Assembly: GCA_012270875.1 (NCBI GenBank)
Contig: JAAXHI010000057.1
Coordinates: 1 to 32,728, forward strand
DNA: 32,728 nucleotides
Origin: Candidatus Poribacteria bacterium
Lineage (GTDB): Bacteria > Poribacteria > WGA-4E > WGA-3G
Direction: 5' to 3'
Within the stretch, counting starts at the first letter, position 1, and each line of letters opens with the position of its first letter. The notes below the pieces were generated by a model. The model was not told the DNA's origin. It worked only from the letters and a program-made list of their open reading frames with translations, and made no database searches. A program made the position numbers and the translations under genes. This document shows, in pieces, positions 30,833 to 32,728 of this stretch.

Positions 30833-32034
30833 GTCTGACAATAAAGTTAAAAAACATTGGAATCTTAAAACAGGCAGAATTTTCGCTCGGTGATTTGACG
30901 CTTATTTGTGGTGAAAATAACACCGGCAAGACTTATGCTGCTTGTGCCCTGTACGGCTTCTTAAAATCTTGGCATCAATTTATCCGTGTCCCAATTAACG
31001 ATGCACAGATCCAACAAGCAGTTACAGAACGGGTTAAGATTGAGTTGGAGCAAGCAACTGACGATATGCTCACAGAAGCATGCAAAAAATATACAGAGCA
31101 ATTGGATAAAATTTTTGCAGTACGTGAAGGTTCATTTCAGAATAGCGAATTTCACCTCGTGACAGAGGATATTTCCTCTGGTGCCTTACCCAAACCTTTT
31201 ATTTGCTCAACTGAACGCACCGGAGTCGCTACTTTCCGCAAAGAACTTAACTTTGCCCGAGGCCGACTGCTTAAAGAAATGGAACAAGCGGACCCGCAGA
31301 TCGACCTACGCGAATTGCTGTCCAAAGCGTATCAAAGGTACCCATCTCCCATAGAAGCCAATGTTGATTTTATAGGTCAACTCCAAGATATCGCGAAAAG
31401 CAAAAGTTTCATCGCCAAAGAACATCCAGAAATCTTGGACGACTTTACAGACATTGTTGGTGGGACGTATGCCATTACCCAAAACGATTTGCTCTATTAT
31501 ATACCTAAAGGCATGCGGTTAAGGTTAACAATGGACCAAAGTTCAAGTGCTGTCCGTTCACTCTTAGATCTCAATTTTTACCTCCATTGTGCTGCCGAAA
31601 AAGGCGACTTGCTGATGGTAGATGAACCCGAATTAAGTCTCCATCCAGAAAACCAACGCCGCATCGCAAGACTTTTCGCAAGACTCGCAAATTTAGGCGT
31701 TAAAGTCTTTGTAACCACGCATAGTGATTATATCATCAAGGAACTCAATACGCTCATCATGCTCAACCACGATAAGCCTTACCTGAAAAGAGTTGCTGAA
31801 GAAAACGGCTATCAGGACAGCGAGTTGATTAGTGCCAATCAAGTCAAAGTATACATGACAAAAGAAAAGTTGATGCCATTAGAAAAAGGACAGAAAAGGC
31901 GGAGGAGAGGATATACACTCGTCCCGGCTGACATTGATCCCGAATTTGGCATTGAAGCAGGCAGTTTTGACAAGACGATCGATGCAATGAATAAAATCCA
32001 ACGCGACATCGTGTGGGGAGCAGAGCAAGATTAG
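30829..32034 (+). CDS. OLD/AAA_15-like ABC-type ATPase
   Basis: This 401-residue ATPase has an ABC-type head. The N-terminal strand (IKLKNIGILKQAEFSLGDLT) leads to Walker A GENNTGKT (28-35). A helical insertion spans about 50-225. The signature-like MDQSSSAVRSL starts at residue 235, Walker B LLMVDEPELSLHP includes Asp265-Glu266, and the His switch is TTHSDYI (His298). No TOPRIM domain is seen at the C-terminus, which is basic and then acidic (KRRRRGYTLVPADIDPEFGI). Similar ATPases drive two-gene defence modules. The start codon overlaps the previous stop (ATGA), and its own stop overlaps the next start (TAGTG). Confidence 0.85.
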   Translation: MSLTIKLKNIGILKQAEFSLGDLTLICGENNTGKTYAACALYGFLKSWHQFIRVPINDAQIQQAVTERVKIELEQATDDMLTEACKKYTEQLDKIFAVREGSFQNSEFHLVTEDISSGALPKPFICSTERTGVATFRKELNFARGRLLKEMEQADPQIDLRELLSKAYQRYPSPIEANVDFIGQLQDIAKSKSFIAKEHPEILDDFTDIVGGTYAITQNDLLYYIPKGMRLRLTMDQSSSAVRSLLDLNFYLHCAAEKGDLLMVDEPELSLHPENQRRIARLFARLANLGVKVFVTTHSDYIIKELNTLIMLNHDKPYLKRVAEENGYQDSELISANQVKVYMTKEKLMPLEKGQKRRRRGYTLVPADIDPEFGIEAGSFDKTIDAMNKIQRDIVWGAEQD

Positions 32035-32591
32035 TGAACGATATTACCATATTGCAGGAAATGCTCAGTGCCGGTGCGCAAATTCCATTACAACAAACTG
32101 AGGGCAAATACTCCGTCACACTGAAAGACAAGCAAGCAAAAACAACCGTAGAAATCACGGATCTTCCTCACGACTCAATTGTTATAAGGGCGGAAGCCTT
32201 TAAGCCTCCCACCGTTTTTAAAGGCTCGAAAGGTGAACGTAGACGGGCTGATTTTGTCATTGTGTCAAATGCAACGACGGAAAAGTGGGTTATCTGCATT
32301 GAAACCCAAGCCGGAACCGGTAAAGATCCAGAGGATGTTGAACAACAATTGAGAGGTGCGGAATGCTTTATTGGTTACTGTAAATGTATAGGAAAATCTT
32401 TCTGGAAATCGGAAAAATTCCTTGACGACTATCAATACCGATTTGTAAGTATTTCAGGTATCAACATTAACAAGCAAAGTACACGTTTCTACCAACCAAG
32501 AAATCAGTCCAGAGAAATATCACACGACAGTCCAGACGCTTTTCTGGAGATTTTAGAGCGTCAAAGTCTCTATTTCAATGAACTGACCTGA
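32034..32591 (+). CDS. partner of the ATPase; possible PD-(D/E)XK-like nuclease
   Basis: This 185-residue protein starts at the GTG at 32034, sharing one base with the ATPase stop (TAGTG), which implies translational coupling. Earlier in-frame starts lie inside the ATPase gene. The centre, RRADFVIV (Asp73), then WVICIETQAG (Glu90-x-Gln92), followed by a helix with EQQLRGAECFIGYC, resembles the core of PD-(D/E)XK nucleases, with Gln where Lys is usual. The family is not firmly recognised and the nuclease call rests on this pattern alone. The C-terminal third has FYQPRNQSRE and a final helix. Confidence 0.6.
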   Translation: MNDITILQEMLSAGAQIPLQQTEGKYSVTLKDKQAKTTVEITDLPHDSIVIRAEAFKPPTVFKGSKGERRRADFVIVSNATTEKWVICIETQAGTGKDPEDVEQQLRGAECFIGYCKCIGKSFWKSEKFLDDYQYRFVSISGININKQSTRFYQPRNQSREISHDSPDAFLEILERQSLYFNELT

Positions 32592-32642
32592 TGATCGCGT
32601 TTGATAGTATATCACCACTGATGGAATATCGGAGACAAAGTA

Positions 32643-32728
32643 ATGGCAAACACAAACGAAACACCAATCGACCTCAACTGGCATCCACTCTCAGAAGAAG
32701 AAATCCGCCACTTTGACGACAACGGCTA
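32643..32728 (+). CDS. phytanoyl-CoA dioxygenase-like protein, 5' end only
   Basis: The gene runs off the window. The visible 28 residues (MANTNETPIDLNWHPLSEEE, then IRHFDDNG) match the usual N-terminus of PhyH-family Fe(II)/2-oxoglutarate oxygenases, where L-[ST]-x-E-[EQ]-I-x-x-F-x-x-[ND]-G-[YF] opens the fold. GGAG lies about ten bases before the ATG. The iron-binding residues are beyond the window, so the call rests on the N-terminal motif only. Confidence 0.6.
   Translation, partial: MANTNETPIDLNWHPLSEEEIRHFDDNG

Overview
The window looks like a chromosomal contig of an uncultured bacterium, most probably a member of Candidatus Poribacteria or a close relative. This is inferred from the gene mix and not from a marker gene: TolB-like propeller paralogs, ThuA-like and enolase-superfamily sugar-acid genes, a DUF255 thioredoxin-domain protein, the start of a phytanoyl-CoA dioxygenase-like gene, and many short GTAGG-type hairpin repeats between genes. 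Base composition is balanced, falling toward AT in the last 5 kb.

Layout. (1) 226-1179 (+) is a lone TonB-type energy transducer. (2) 5393-1237 (-) is a five-gene block behind one strong sigma70-like promoter: a membrane protein, purF, a small membrane protein, purM and, unexpectedly, a FliG-like protein lacking the N-terminal domain. (3) 5583-7358 (+) encodes a ThuA-like protein and an enolase-superfamily acid-sugar dehydratase. (4) 7439-12439 (+) holds two paralogous lipoproteins, one carrying a C-terminal TonB domain, then three tandem paralogs of a secreted six-bladed TolB-like propeller. (5) 12533-25029 (+) is a respiratory complex I locus, nuoABCDHIJKLMN, with no nuoE, F or G. It carries extra small membrane genes between nuoH/nuoI and nuoL/nuoM, a domain-sized insertion in NuoI, a His-rich insertion in NuoL, a hairpin array between nuoB and nuoC, and a palindrome plus second promoter between nuoC and nuoD. 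(6) 25081-27733 holds tRNA-Gln, tRNA-Glu and a DUF255 gene bracketed by two copies of a roughly 100-120 bp repeat. (7) 27824-32591 (+) is an accessory, defence-like region: a ParA-like ATPase coupled to a HEPN protein, a three-TM membrane protein, an apparent internally deleted DNA methyltransferase, and an OLD/AAA_15-type ATPase translationally coupled to a possible PD-(D/E)XK-like protein. (8) A truncated phytanoyl-CoA dioxygenase-like gene ends the window.

How genes work together. The nuo genes encode the membrane arm and the B/C/D/I connecting module of a proton-pumping quinone reductase. The electron-input module (NuoEFG) must be elsewhere or replaced by another donor such as ferredoxin. 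The pur genes supply steps 1 and 5 of IMP synthesis. The strongest candidates for undescribed systems are the two gene pairs in region 7 (ParA-HEPN and ATPase-nuclease-like) and the unusual insertions in NuoI and NuoL. All family names come from reading motifs by eye; no database search was run.
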